From assembly GCA_949840775.1 (NCBI GenBank), contig CATKXO010000004.1:1-64000 (forward strand): DNA of 64,000 bases. Reading direction: 5' to 3'. Each line of letters begins with the position of its first letter. The stretch's first letter is position 1. This stretch comes from an uncultured bacterium. Lineage in GTDB: Bacteria; Bacillota; Clostridia; Oscillospirales; Oscillospiraceae. This document shows positions 53,056 to 62,276 of this stretch, piece after piece. A model generated the notes under the pieces. The model did not search any database and was not told where the DNA came from. It saw only the letters and a list, made by a program, of their open reading frames with translations. Made by a program: the position numbers and the translations under genes.

Positions 53056-55710
53056 ATGGAACAGACCCTTACGGCTCTGCACCGGTTTTTGCAGACCCGC
53101 CCCGGCTTTGAGGCAGTGCTGATTGCCCCCACCCTATCCATGGGCCGCCAGCTCCTGGACGCCTGTGCCGCCCGCTTCGGCGGGGTCCTGGGCGTCCGGG
53201 TCCACACCCCGGACACCCTGGCCCTGGAGCTGTGCGGGGCGGACTGCCCGGGCGTTCTGTCCCGCGAGTCCGGAGCGCTGCTGGTCCTCTCTCTGCTCCG
53301 GGAGAACGGGACTTCCTGGCCTTTCTTCTCCGCCTCAGACGCGGACCGCGTGACCCTGTCTGCCGCCCGGGCGCTGTTGGACGACCTCCTGCTGCTGGAG
53401 CAGGAGGGGAAAGCCTTTCCGGCGGAGCAGGAGAATCCCCGCCTGGCAGGGCTGTCCGCGCTGCTGGCCGCCTACCGGGAGGCGAAAAAACGCCGGGGCC
53501 TTTGGGACCGGTACGACCTCTTTGCCGGCGCGGCGGAGCGCTTGAAGGAGAAGCCGCTGGCCGTTCCCGCAGCAATCTGCGCCAACGTCACCGGGGAGGG
53601 GATTGTCCAGGCATTCCTGAAGGAGCTGAACGCCGGGCTGCTGCCTGTCCCCTGCGCCTGGCAGGCGCCCCCGGTCCCGGCGCTGTTCCTGCCCCAGACT
53701 GTGGAGGCACCCGCCGCCCGCCTGCGCTTTGTCAAGGGCTACGGGCAGGAAAACGAGGCGCTGTTTCCCTTTTATGATCTGCTGGAGCGCCAAATCCCCT
53801 TTGGGCAGGCGGCCATCCTCTGTGCCGGGCGGGACACCCTGCCCCTGCTCCGGGAACAGGCCGCCCGGCTGGGCGTACCCCTGACCTTGGACGGCGGTAT
53901 CCCCCTGGAGCGGGGGACGCTGGTGCCCCTGCTCCGGGGGCTGGTGTCCTGGTACAGTGGCGGCTGTCCGGTGGAGGGCCTGCCCGGCCTGATGGCGGGC
54001 GGGCTGGCTGTGCCCCACGGGGCGGGATTCTTGCGGCATCTGCGGAAATACCATGTGGGAGGGCAGCTCTCCCGCTATCTGGACTGCCTGGAGCGGACCA
54101 GACAGCCTGCCGGCGGCAGCCCGGAGGAGGCCCCGCCCCGCGGCCTCAGTGATTGGATCGTGTTCTGCGGGGAAATCAAAGCGCTTTTTGATGAGGCCAC
54201 CACGGTGGAGGAGGGTCTGGCTCTGCTGCGGCCCTTCCTGCTGGCGCGGTATGTGAAGCGCCTGCCCCAGGTGCGGGGACCGGAGTATGCCGCGCTTCTC
54301 TCCTCCTTAGAGAGCCTGGCGGGGCATGTCCCAGGCGGGAGCTTTTGCGCGCTCCTCCCGGAGCTGCTGGACGCCTCCGCCCGGACTCCCTGGCTGTCCG
54401 CCGCCCCCCGGGACGGGGCGGTCCACGCCGCCCCCCTGTCCAGGGGCGCTTTCCTGGGCCGGCCCCACACCTATATCCTGGGCCTGGGCCGGGACGCTCT
54501 CACCGCCCCAGGCCGGGAGTCCCCCCTGCTGCGGGACGAGGAGCGGGCGGCCCTGGGCTTTCCGCCCTCCGACTCCGGGGCGGAGCTGCCGGCGTACCAC
54601 CTGGGCGCCGTCCTGGCCGCCGCCGGGGGAGAGGTCACCCTGTCCTACAGCTGCTTCGATACGGAGAAAATGCTTGCCGCGCCTCCCGCGCCCGACTATG
54701 AAAAGCTGCGGGGGACGGCCGAACCCATCTTCTTCGGCTATCACCGGCCGGTGTCCCTCACCGGGGCGGACCGCTGGCTGGAGGGACACGGAAGCCCCGC
54801 TCCGGTGATTGCGGCGGCGGGGACGGCGGAGCTTCCGGAGGATTTTGTCTTCTCGGCCTCCTCCCTGGAGCTGGCGATGAAGTGCCCCCGGCGCTTCTAT
54901 TTCCAATATATCCTCAAAATCCCCCAGGTGGAGAAGACCGGCCTCTCCAAGCGAAGCTGGCTGCCCTCCAATGCATTTGGCTCCCTGGTGCATGAGACCC
55001 TGGAGGACTATTTTAACCGCCTGATCCGGGAGCGGGAGGAACCGGATTTTGACTCCGTCTGGAATTTGCATCTGAAGGATTATGAACAGGGCTGGCCCTG
55101 TGCCGACCCGGCCCTCCGGGAGCGGGAGACCCTGCGGGCCAGGGGCTGCGTCCAAAGTGCCGTGGAGTATTTCCGTCAGGCGCAGAAGCCGAAAGGCCAT
55201 GTTCCCCTGGCCACTGAGCTGGCCTTTGGCCGGGGGCAGGAGAAGTTTACCCTTGCGCTGGACGGGGAGCTCTCCTTTCCCTTCTCCGGTTCCATCGACC
55301 GGCTGGACCAGCTGCCCAACGGCGGGGGGCTGGAGATTCTGGACTACAAGACCGGGAGGATAGAGACCTTTGACCGGGAGTCCGACAGCAAGCTGCAGTA
55401 CTATCTCTACGCCAGGACCGCCGGGCAGCTGGGACTGGGGCAGGTGAAGCGGGCGGTCTATCTCTTTTTGACCCCTGCCGGTGTCCGGCCCGTGTCCTGT
55501 AGCGACCCCGGCGAGGATACCGAGCGTCTGGACCGGGTGAAATCCCTGATCGCGCTCCTGCGCGGGGGCGAGGCCGCAAACTTTGCCCAGCCCACCTGGC
55601 AGGGCAAGGTGCCTGTGTGCGATAAAGATGACAGGGACCGGCAAAACCATTTGAAAGCTTGCGCCAACTACTGCCCCTACGCGGCGCTCTGTCAGGAGGT
55701 GAGACCATGA
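53056..55710 (+). CDS. addB: ATP-dependent nuclease subunit B (AddB-like, PD-(D/E)XK)
   Basis: 884 aa from the ATG after GAAAGGAG. Inactivated helicase-like body, C-terminal RecB nuclease domain with GSIDRLDQL and LEILDYKTGR, and iron-sulfur ligands Cys610 (KCPRRF), Cys869, Cys873 and Cys879 (CANYCPYAALC). Shorter than the Bacillus protein (about 1160 aa), and the N-terminal P-loop is not obvious. With AddA it resects DNA double-strand breaks and makes 3' tails for RecA. Coupled to addA by ATGA. Confidence 0.88.
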   Translation: MEQTLTALHRFLQTRPGFEAVLIAPTLSMGRQLLDACAARFGGVLGVRVHTPDTLALELCGADCPGVLSRESGALLVLSLLRENGTSWPFFSASDADRVTLSAARALLDDLLLLEQEGKAFPAEQENPRLAGLSALLAAYREAKKRRGLWDRYDLFAGAAERLKEKPLAVPAAICANVTGEGIVQAFLKELNAGLLPVPCAWQAPPVPALFLPQTVEAPAARLRFVKGYGQENEALFPFYDLLERQIPFGQAAILCAGRDTLPLLREQAARLGVPLTLDGGIPLERGTLVPLLRGLVSWYSGGCPVEGLPGLMAGGLAVPHGAGFLRHLRKYHVGGQLSRYLDCLERTRQPAGGSPEEAPPRGLSDWIVFCGEIKALFDEATTVEEGLALLRPFLLARYVKRLPQVRGPEYAALLSSLESLAGHVPGGSFCALLPELLDASARTPWLSAAPRDGAVHAAPLSRGAFLGRPHTYILGLGRDALTAPGRESPLLRDEERAALGFPPSDSGAELPAYHLGAVLAAAGGEVTLSYSCFDTEKMLAAPPAPDYEKLRGTAEPIFFGYHRPVSLTGADRWLEGHGSPAPVIAAAGTAELPEDFVFSASSLELAMKCPRRFYFQYILKIPQVEKTGLSKRSWLPSNAFGSLVHETLEDYFNRLIREREEPDFDSVWNLHLKDYEQGWPCADPALRERETLRARGCVQSAVEYFRQAQKPKGHVPLATELAFGRGQEKFTLALDGELSFPFSGSIDRLDQLPNGGGLEILDYKTGRIETFDRESDSKLQYYLYARTAGQLGLGQVKRAVYLFLTPAGVRPVSCSDPGEDTERLDRVKSLIALLRGGEAANFAQPTWQGKVPVCDKDDRDRQNHLKACANYCPYAALCQEVRP

Positions 55711-58700
55711 ACGCAGCCGAGCAAGCCCTCCGGAATCGTCTGGAGACAGCCGATTTTCAGTGCAGCTTTCTGGTGGAGGCCGGGGCCGGGGCCGGGAAAT
55801 CCCACACCATCTGCCAGCGCATTCTCCACCAGCTCCAGGGAGGTCGGGCTCCCGAAACCATCGCCGCCATCACTTTTACGGAGAAGGCCGCTCTAGAGCT
55901 CCAGGAGAAGCTGGACAGGCAGGCCCTGGACTACGACAAAAATCATGGAACCAGCCTGGCGGCGCTGACGGCCAAGGTCCACATCTCCACCATCCACAGC
56001 TTCTGCCAGACGGCCCTGGGACTGTTCCCTCTGGAGACCGGGGGAGAGCTCCAGGTCCTCCCGGACGAGAGCGGCCGGGCGCGGGACTTCTTCCGGGCCT
56101 GGACCGCCCGGGACGAGAGCGGGGCCGTGTCCGTCTTCGAGGTTTTCGGCGGCTCTGTCCGGAGCCTGGAGGACACCTTCCTTGCAATGGCGGCGGAGGG
56201 CCATGTGCCCGCCCTCCCCAGTGCGGCGGAGGTTCAGGCCCGTCAGTCGGCGCTGGACCGCTTGACGGACAGGGCGCACAAGGAACTGCAAAAGCACCTG
56301 CTGCCCCACAGCGGTCTTTTTGCCGCCCTGACAGAGGAACTGCGTCAAGCGGCGCAGGCCGCATCCCTCACGCCGGAGCTGTCCGCCGCCCTGCGGCGGA
56401 TTTTGAAAGCGGCCTGGAAAAAACCGTCCTCCCGGCCCAAACGGCTGAGGACCCTCTTTTTTGCCGGGGATTCCTCCGTCAGCGCTTGGCTGGAAGAATA
56501 TATCGAGGCCAGCAAAAAGTCCAGTCAAAAGACGGACCCCAAGCGTTTGGGGAAGGTTCCGCCCATCTTCGCCGCCGTGGACGCCTTCCAGGCCGGGCTG
56601 GACAAGGCCAATCCCGACCGGTCTCTGGTTGAGGAGATTGTCCAGGCGGAGATGCCGCTGGGCTACGACCTGGCGCTGAACATCCTGGCCCCCGCCCTGG
56701 AGGCGTATGTTTCAGAGCGGGACCGGGCGGGCCTTGTGACCTTCTCCGGCCTGCTCACCCGGACCCGGGACCTGGTGCGGGACAACCCCGCCGCCCGGGC
56801 GCTGCTCCACCGGCGGTATCAGGTGTTCTACGTGGACGAGTTTCAGGATACCGACCCGGTTCAGGCGGAGCTGCTGTTCCTCATCACCGACCGGGGCGGG
56901 ACAGAGACGGACTGGAGGCGCTGCCATCCCACGCCGGGGAGCCTCTTTCTGGTGGGGGACCCAAAGCAGGCTATCTACCGCTTCCGGGGGGCGGACCTGG
57001 GCGTGTACAAGCAGGTCAAGGACCTGTTTACCAACCCTCAGTCTCCCGTCGGGGAGGTGGTGTACCTCCGGGCCAACTTCCGCAGCGCCCACGAGATATG
57101 CTCCTTCGTGGATCAGGTCTTCGCTCCCAGAGATGAAGACGGGAGCATCCTCTCCCTTGCGGAGCAGGCAAAGAACCGGAACAGCAGGGCGGTGACCGGG
57201 TTTTTGGACGACGGGGCCTATCAGGCCCCATATGTCCCCATGGAGGCCCAGCGGAAGAGCCAGGGGGCCGTATTCTCCTACCCTGCCCGGCTTTCGGGGA
57301 ACGGTCCGGACGACGCGGACCGGGTGGCCCGGTTCATCCGGCACTCCACAGCGGGGGGATTTGCCCTCCCGGACCGGGATGGAAACCCCGTTCCTGTCCG
57401 GTACGGGGATTTCCTGATCCTCACCTGGAGGAAGAGCTCCGCCGGGCGGTATCTGGACGCCCTGTCCCGGCTGGGCGTCCCCGTGTCCTTCGGCGGCAGC
57501 CGGTCTCGGGCGGGGAACTGCCAAATGAAGCGGCTGACGGCGTGGCTGCAATGGCTGTTGGAGCCGGGGGACGAGATTGCCCTGCTGTCGGCACTGCGGG
57601 ACTGCTTTGGCCTTGAGGACTTTGAATCCGTCCGGCAGCTGGAGGCCGCGTCGCAGTGCTCCCTGACGGTGCTGGCGAGCTGGAAGGAGAAACGGGACAA
57701 GGTGACCAGTCCCGCGCTGAAGCCCCTTCTGGACGCCCTGGCGGACATGAACGCCGTTCTGACGGACTGCCTCGCCCTGCCCCCCATGGCCTTTTTGGAG
57801 AAGCTGGCAGAGGAGCGGCTGTTCCGGGAAGGGGATGCCTCTGACCTCCGGGAGCGCGCGCAGCAGTACGGCGACATGCGTCTGTTTTTCAGCCAGCTCC
57901 GTCAGTACCCGGCGGGGGATTTTCCCGCCCTGGCCCAGGCCGCTCTGACCCTGTGCCAGGACCCTCTGGAGCGGGAGCTGCCCCTCGCCCCGCTGCCGGA
58001 CGCCGTACGGGTGATGAACCTCCACAAGGCCAAGGGCCTGGAGGGGAAGATCGTCATTCTGACTGCGGATACCCGGGCAAGCCTGCCGCCCCAAAAGGCC
58101 CTGGGCGTCTATCCCGTCGTCCGGAGCAACAGTTTTGGGACCGGCACCCTGCTTTACGCCCCCGAGGATTGGAGCAAAAAGGCGGGGCAGGAGGAGGCAT
58201 GTCTGGCAGCGGAGCGGGTACGGCTTGACTATGTGGCCGCCACCCGGGCGGAGCAGCTGCTGCTGATTGCCGGGGATCAGGCTGGCAGGAATGACAAAGC
58301 CTGCTGGCAGGCTATGGCGGACAAGGCCCCTTCCGTCTCCGCCCAAGACCCGCAGTGGAGAGACTTTTTTGCGCCCCTGTTGGACTCCAACGGGACAGCT
58401 CCGCCGGTGCCCGCTCCCACTGCGGGCTCTGCGCCTCAGGACCTGACGGCCAGCCGGGAGAGCCGAATCCAAACGCAGAGCGCTCCCGCCTCCCTCCATG
58501 CCAGCCCCAGCACCCTGGACAAATCCCATACCCGCCGCCCCCTGGACCCGGAGGACCCGCCGGAGGATTCCCCGGTTCCGGAGGAGGCACCGGAGGAGCT
58601 TGAAACACCGGAGCGGGAAGAAAACACCCCTCACGGAGCGGACTGGGGCACCGCCGTCCACCGGCTTCTGGAGCTGTGCGTATCCCAAGAGGCGTGGGAC

Positions 58701-59273
58701 GAAGCAGCGGCCCGGCCCCTCGTTGCCCAGGCCCTGCGGGATACCGTCCCGCCCCTCTCCCACATGACCGGGACACAAAAAAAGCTGCTCTTTGGCAACA
58801 GCCTGCCTGAGAGCGATGAGGCGGGCGCTGAACGCCTTGCCGGGCAACTGGAAAAGGCGGTCTCCTTCTGGTTCGACGAAAATTCCCCCCTCCGCCGCCT
58901 GGCCGGAGAGGGGACCTGTTACTGTGAGCTCCCCTTCCGCCTGACGCTGTCCCGGGAGGACGAGAGCTGGCGCTTTCTCCGGGACCGGATGGACTGCCAA
59001 GAGGACTTTGGGGGGAGCATCAGCGTCTCCGGTATCCTGGACCTGGCCATCCTCACGGAGGAGGGCTGGCACATCGTGGACTACAAGACCGACCGGCTCC
59101 GCCCCGGGGAGGAGGTTGCGGCCTACTGCCGCCGCCTGGCCGGGGAGTACGAGGCCCAGTTGAACGCCTATATCCGGATTCTCTCCAAGCTGTCCGGGAA
59201 GACGGTCCTGGACGCCCGGCTGTGCGCCATCCCCCTGGGGGGCGAGTGGATTCCGGTTTCTAAGAGCCTGTAG
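55707..59273 (+). CDS. addA: ATP-dependent helicase/nuclease subunit A
   Basis: 1188 aa. UvrD-type helicase: Walker A VEAGAGAGKS (Lys31), FTEKAALELQEKL, FYVDEFQDTDPVQAEL (DEFQ), LVGDPKQAIYRFRGADL, VMNLHKAKGLEGK, VAATRAEQLL. C-terminal RecB-type nuclease with SVSGILDLAIL and WHIVDYKTDRL. A Pro/Glu-rich, low-complexity linker lies at about 900-985. Overlaps addB. Confidence 0.94.
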   Translation: MNAAEQALRNRLETADFQCSFLVEAGAGAGKSHTICQRILHQLQGGRAPETIAAITFTEKAALELQEKLDRQALDYDKNHGTSLAALTAKVHISTIHSFCQTALGLFPLETGGELQVLPDESGRARDFFRAWTARDESGAVSVFEVFGGSVRSLEDTFLAMAAEGHVPALPSAAEVQARQSALDRLTDRAHKELQKHLLPHSGLFAALTEELRQAAQAASLTPELSAALRRILKAAWKKPSSRPKRLRTLFFAGDSSVSAWLEEYIEASKKSSQKTDPKRLGKVPPIFAAVDAFQAGLDKANPDRSLVEEIVQAEMPLGYDLALNILAPALEAYVSERDRAGLVTFSGLLTRTRDLVRDNPAARALLHRRYQVFYVDEFQDTDPVQAELLFLITDRGGTETDWRRCHPTPGSLFLVGDPKQAIYRFRGADLGVYKQVKDLFTNPQSPVGEVVYLRANFRSAHEICSFVDQVFAPRDEDGSILSLAEQAKNRNSRAVTGFLDDGAYQAPYVPMEAQRKSQGAVFSYPARLSGNGPDDADRVARFIRHSTAGGFALPDRDGNPVPVRYGDFLILTWRKSSAGRYLDALSRLGVPVSFGGSRSRAGNCQMKRLTAWLQWLLEPGDEIALLSALRDCFGLEDFESVRQLEAASQCSLTVLASWKEKRDKVTSPALKPLLDALADMNAVLTDCLALPPMAFLEKLAEERLFREGDASDLRERAQQYGDMRLFFSQLRQYPAGDFPALAQAALTLCQDPLERELPLAPLPDAVRVMNLHKAKGLEGKIVILTADTRASLPPQKALGVYPVVRSNSFGTGTLLYAPEDWSKKAGQEEACLAAERVRLDYVAATRAEQLLLIAGDQAGRNDKACWQAMADKAPSVSAQDPQWRDFFAPLLDSNGTAPPVPAPTAGSAPQDLTASRESRIQTQSAPASLHASPSTLDKSHTRRPLDPEDPPEDSPVPEEAPEELETPEREENTPHGADWGTAVHRLLELCVSQEAWDEAAARPLVAQALRDTVPPLSHMTGTQKKLLFGNSLPESDEAGAERLAGQLEKAVSFWFDENSPLRRLAGEGTCYCELPFRLTLSREDESWRFLRDRMDCQEDFGGSISVSGILDLAILTEEGWHIVDYKTDRLRPGEEVAAYCRRLAGEYEAQLNAYIRILSKLSGKTVLDARLCAIPLGGEWIPVSKSL

Positions 59274-59315
59274 CGGTTCAAAAACCCGGCAGAGGGCGCT
59301 GAAAGGGCCTGTAAA

Positions 59316-59356
59316 CAAACGGACCGCCGCCTGAAATGGGCAGCGGTCCGTTTGTT
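59316..59356. terminator. Terminator between addA and yafQ-like gene
   Basis: 11-bp arms CAAACGGACCG / CGGTCCGTTTG around an inner GCC/GGC pair. U-rich on the minus strand; stops the toxin gene and probably addA. Confidence 0.7.
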
Positions 59357-59633
59357 AGAACAGGTCACTGTGAGAGCCGGTACGAATCAGCTTTAAAATC
59401 AATGTCTCTTCCATGATTTTGTAGACAAGCAGCCAGTCCGGTTGAATGTGACACTCCCACATCCCTTTGTAGTTCCTCGAATTTTCCAGCGGATGATTAC
59501 GATATATTTTGGGCAGAGGCTTTTGACTGCACAGGAGCAGGATTACTTTTTCCAATTTTTTAGGATCGAAGCCCCGCTTGACAGCCAGCTTATAATCTTT
59601 TTTAAACTGTCCAGTAAATTCGGGCCTAAGCAT
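59355..59633 (-). CDS. YafQ/RelE-type mRNA interferase toxin
   Basis: 92 aa type II toxin: FKKDYKLAVKRGFD, PLPKIYRNHPLEN, WECHIQPDWLLVYKI and the C-terminal LIRTGSHSDLF are typical of the YafQ branch of the RelE fold. Ribosome-dependent mRNA cleavage is the family activity. Overlaps the antitoxin gene by 8 bp. Confidence 0.9.
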   Translation of the reverse strand: MLRPEFTGQFKKDYKLAVKRGFDPKKLEKVILLLCSQKPLPKIYRNHPLENSRNYKGMWECHIQPDWLLVYKIMEETLILKLIRTGSHSDLF

Positions 59634-59895
59634 CCAGCGCCTCCATCAATTCGGCAACGCTGTTGAAGGGCCCATAAATGTCCTGGTCATGCTCCGCCTC
59701 GTCCATGGCTTTGTAAGTGACTTCATTAGGTTCGTCTATCTTCAACTCAAAAGGAAGCCCCCGGTGCCGCAGCGCCTGGCGGTAAAAAATTCCTGTGGCG
59801 GTGCTCAGGTCCATTCCCAATTCTTTGAACAGGGCAGTGGCCTGTGCCTTTAGCTCGGGCTCCACCCTGAGCGTCATGTTGACCTTGTTTGCCAT
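59626..59895 (-). CDS. DinJ/RelB-type antitoxin
   Basis: 89 aa from the ATG after GAAGGGGAG. N-terminal ribbon-helix-helix (NMTLRVEPELKAQATALFKELGMDLSTA), C-terminal toxin-binding helix (SVAELMEALDA). Neutralises the downstream toxin and represses the pair's own promoter. A longer upstream frame is rejected for lack of a ribosome site. Confidence 0.9.
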   Translation of the reverse strand: MANKVNMTLRVEPELKAQATALFKELGMDLSTATGIFYRQALRHRGLPFELKIDEPNEVTYKAMDEAEHDQDIYGPFNSVAELMEALDA

Positions 59896-60016
59896 TAAGA
59901 TACTCCCCTTCATCGTTTGTGCCTCTATTATATGCAAAATTGCTTTGCTTTGCAAGTGTTTTGCACATATAAATTTTGACGGTAGGATTGCCCGGTGGAA
60001 TGAACTGGAAAAAACG

Positions 60017-60060
60017 ATAAAAAGGCAGCCGCACTCTGCGGTCAAATGATAGAGTGCGGC
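60017..60060 (-). terminator. Terminator of the next hypothetical gene
   Basis: 10-bp stem GCCGCACTCT / AGAGTGCGGC; the minus-strand 3' side reads TGCCTTTTTATCGTTTTTT. Confidence 0.75.
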
Positions 60061-60068
60061 GATATCTA

Positions 60069-60467
60069 TCAGGAATAGACGTAATTGTCAATCACTTTCT
60101 TGATATTACCTGGAAGCTTTTTCTGTTTATAGATACCATAGCCCGATGTAAGAGCAAGAGGCCATAAAATAAACATTGCTGTTGCCATAATCGCTGCTTT
60201 ATCACCCCATTTTGCTTCGCCGAGTTCAACTGTTACAGAATTTCCGTTTTCTATAAAACGAACTGTCAAGGCTTTATCCATGCCGATAAATTGCTTAATG
60301 CCACCATTTTTTGCTCTGGCTTGAATAGCGGTCATATTTGCAGAACCGCCGCTAATGGTTTGAGTTTCCATATTTTCAACAACAGAAAGGTATTGGCGGG
60401 TAGCATCCATCATGCCTTGCACTGATTTTCCAACAGGTAGTGTATACATAAACTGTTGATTTGCCAT
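60069..60467 (-). CDS. Hypothetical protein with C-terminal membrane segment
   Basis: 132 aa. Soluble N-terminal domain of about 85 residues with a beta pattern (KALTVRFIENGNSVTVELGE), then a hydrophobic stretch (about 92-112) and a basic end. GC is low compared with its neighbours. Function unknown. Confidence 0.6.
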   Translation of the reverse strand: MANQQFMYTLPVGKSVQGMMDATRQYLSVVENMETQTISGGSANMTAIQARAKNGGIKQFIGMDKALTVRFIENGNSVTVELGEAKWGDKAAIMATAMFILWPLALTSGYGIYKQKKLPGNIKKVIDNYVYS

Positions 60468-60915
60468 TTCGTTCTCTCCTTTTGGTTATGATTTGAGTGT
60501 TTTTCATTTATGAGTCGAATTTGGAGATCATTTAGGTGTACTGCCCCCTTTTATTTGTTTTCCCTAGTCCCCAGGGGTAAGAATACCCCTGGGAGCTGGG
60601 CAAAACAAAAACACTGCGCAGTTAAGCCTGCACAGTGTGAGAAGCATATTCCACCTAACAAAAAATGGCAGGAACAAATACGCCAAAGGCACTCTTGCCA
60701 ACAAGAGTGAAATGTCGTATAATATCCCATGCGGAAGCGGTTTGAGGCCGTTGTATAGGTGGTGTTCGCACCTGTGCAGGCTTGCGGGTGCGCCAACACC
60801 CGTAAGCCGCCGCATTTTTGTTTTCCTGTCGATTATATCACGGGATTTGCAGTAGTGCAAGAGAAACGGCGAAAAAATACAGGCTGGAAGGGGAAGTCCT
60901 TCCAGCCTGACGCTG
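60468..60915. other. Non-coding region with several hairpins
   Basis: 450 bp without a credible gene. Holds CCAGGGGTA-AGAA-TACCCCTGG (about 60570-60593), an imperfect CACTGCGCAG/CTGCACAGTG stem and CGGGTG-CGCCAA-CACCCG (about 60785). The stems and T-runs suggest one or more minus-strand transcript ends or a small RNA. No family recognised. Confidence 0.4.
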
Positions 60916-61188
60916 TTAATGCAAGAAAAACCACGCCAAAACCGCAACTGCGGCCAGCCCCAGGATGATCCAGGGCGCGGCGCTTTTTTTCTTCTCCTGG
61001 GGGGCGCTGCGGGTGACGTAAAAGCTCATATCTTCCTTTCGCTTGTCGGTCTGCTGAGGGGCGGTGTCCTTCTGCTTCTCCAGGTCCTGAATCAGGCGGA
61101 GATGCGGGTCCAGGGTGGCGCCGCAGTAGGTGCAGAAGGTGCGCGCGTCCTCGTTCATGCGCAGGCATTCGGGGCAGCGTTTTGACAT
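60916..61188 (-). CDS. Zinc-ribbon membrane protein
   Basis: 90 aa from the ATG (a longer upstream frame lacks a start signal). N-terminal zinc ribbon MSKRCPECLRMNEDARTF-C-TYCG, charged middle, C-terminal membrane helix (about 70-89). A common small protein type in Clostridia, function unknown. Confidence 0.72.
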   Translation of the reverse strand: MSKRCPECLRMNEDARTFCTYCGATLDPHLRLIQDLEKQKDTAPQQTDKRKEDMSFYVTRSAPQEKKKSAAPWIILGLAAVAVLAWFFLH

Positions 61189-61220
61189 GATTACACTCCT
61201 TTTCCGCAAGATGATATCGC

Positions 61221-62240
61221 TCAAATGAGCTGCTTCCTGAAAAATTCCAGGGCGTTTTTCCATAGAATGCCCTCTGCCAGCGCAGGGGAGAGCCCCCGGC
61301 CCAGGAAGTACCGGTACAGCCCGGCGAATTTTTCGGGGCAGTCCAGGCCGGGGGGAACGTCGGTGCCGTCAGCGTCGGAGCCCAGGGCCAGGCAGTGCTC
61401 CGCCCCCAGCTCCAGAAAGCGCTCCACATGGCGCCACAGGTCGTCCAGGACGGCGGGGCGGTCCCCGGTGCGGAGGAAGTCCTGGGAGTAGTTCAGCCCG
61501 ATGAGGCAGTCCCGGCGGACCATCTCGGTGATTTGCCCGTCGGTGAGGTTGCGCCGGTGCCCGCAGACAGACCGGGCGTTGGAGTGGCTGGCCGCGAAGG
61601 GCTTTTGGGCCACGGACAGGAAGCCGTCAAAGCCCCGGTCGTTGAGGTGTGATATGTCAGCGATAATCCCCGCCCGCTCCAGCTCCCGGACGGCCTCCCG
61701 CCCGAAGGGGGACAGGCCATGGTCCGTCACGTTCCCGGAACCCAGCTCATTTTCCCCGTTCCAGGTGAGGGTCATCATCCGCACGCCGTCTTGGGCCAGG
61801 GTCTCCACCCGGTCCAGCCGGCCCGCCAGGGCGGAGCCGTTCTCCACCGTGAGGATGGCGGCGGTCTTGCCCATGGCCCAGGCGGATTCGATGTCCCCGG
61901 CGGTGCGGCAGGGGAGGACTTTTTCAGACAGCGCCTCCATCTGCCGGCGGAAATTGCGCTGATGGAGGTCGTAGTAGGCCACGGCCTCCTCCTGCGTCAG
62001 GCCGTCGGGGACGAAGATGGCGCAGCACTGGCACCAGCGGACCTCCTCCGGGAGGGCGGACAGGGAGAAGTGCCGGCCGGGGAGGTCCAGGGTGTTGGTG
62101 CTTTGTATCTGCTCTGCCAGAGCAGCAGCGGCCTCTCCCCGCCGGGCGGGGTCGTGGAGGGCCTCCATCAGCGTTCGGGTGTCGGGCGTCAGGGCGGCGA
62201 GGGTGTCGCAGTGCAGGTCAATCAGGGCGTAGGGATACAT
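61221..62240 (-). CDS. Membrane dipeptidase (peptidase M19)
   Basis: 339 aa renal-dipeptidase-like zinc enzyme. DLHCDTL (H-x-D) at residues about 8-14, LTVENGSAL (bridging Glu), LTWNGENELGSG, ADISHLNDRGF (Zn His), FAASHSNARSVCGH (Zn His), ALGSDADGTDVP. Hydrolyses dipeptides, often with D-residues. No signal peptide, hence cytosolic. Confidence 0.92.
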   Translation of the reverse strand: MYPYALIDLHCDTLAALTPDTRTLMEALHDPARRGEAAAALAEQIQSTNTLDLPGRHFSLSALPEEVRWCQCCAIFVPDGLTQEEAVAYYDLHQRNFRRQMEALSEKVLPCRTAGDIESAWAMGKTAAILTVENGSALAGRLDRVETLAQDGVRMMTLTWNGENELGSGNVTDHGLSPFGREAVRELERAGIIADISHLNDRGFDGFLSVAQKPFAASHSNARSVCGHRRNLTDGQITEMVRRDCLIGLNYSQDFLRTGDRPAVLDDLWRHVERFLELGAEHCLALGSDADGTDVPPGLDCPEKFAGLYRYFLGRGLSPALAEGILWKNALEFFRKQLI

Positions 62241-62276
62241 AGGAGAGCTCCTTTCAAAAACGGACTGTAGCCAAGC

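Noticed and set aside
55876-56528. Minus-strand frames inside addA
   Set aside because: Antisense shadows with Arg/Pro/Gly-rich translations; the plus-strand helicase motifs run straight through the same bases.
60551-60799. Cys-rich 82-codon minus-strand frame
   Set aside because: Lies over several perfect hairpins, lacks a ribosome site, and its Cys/His content comes from repeats of CTGTGCAGG-like sequence.
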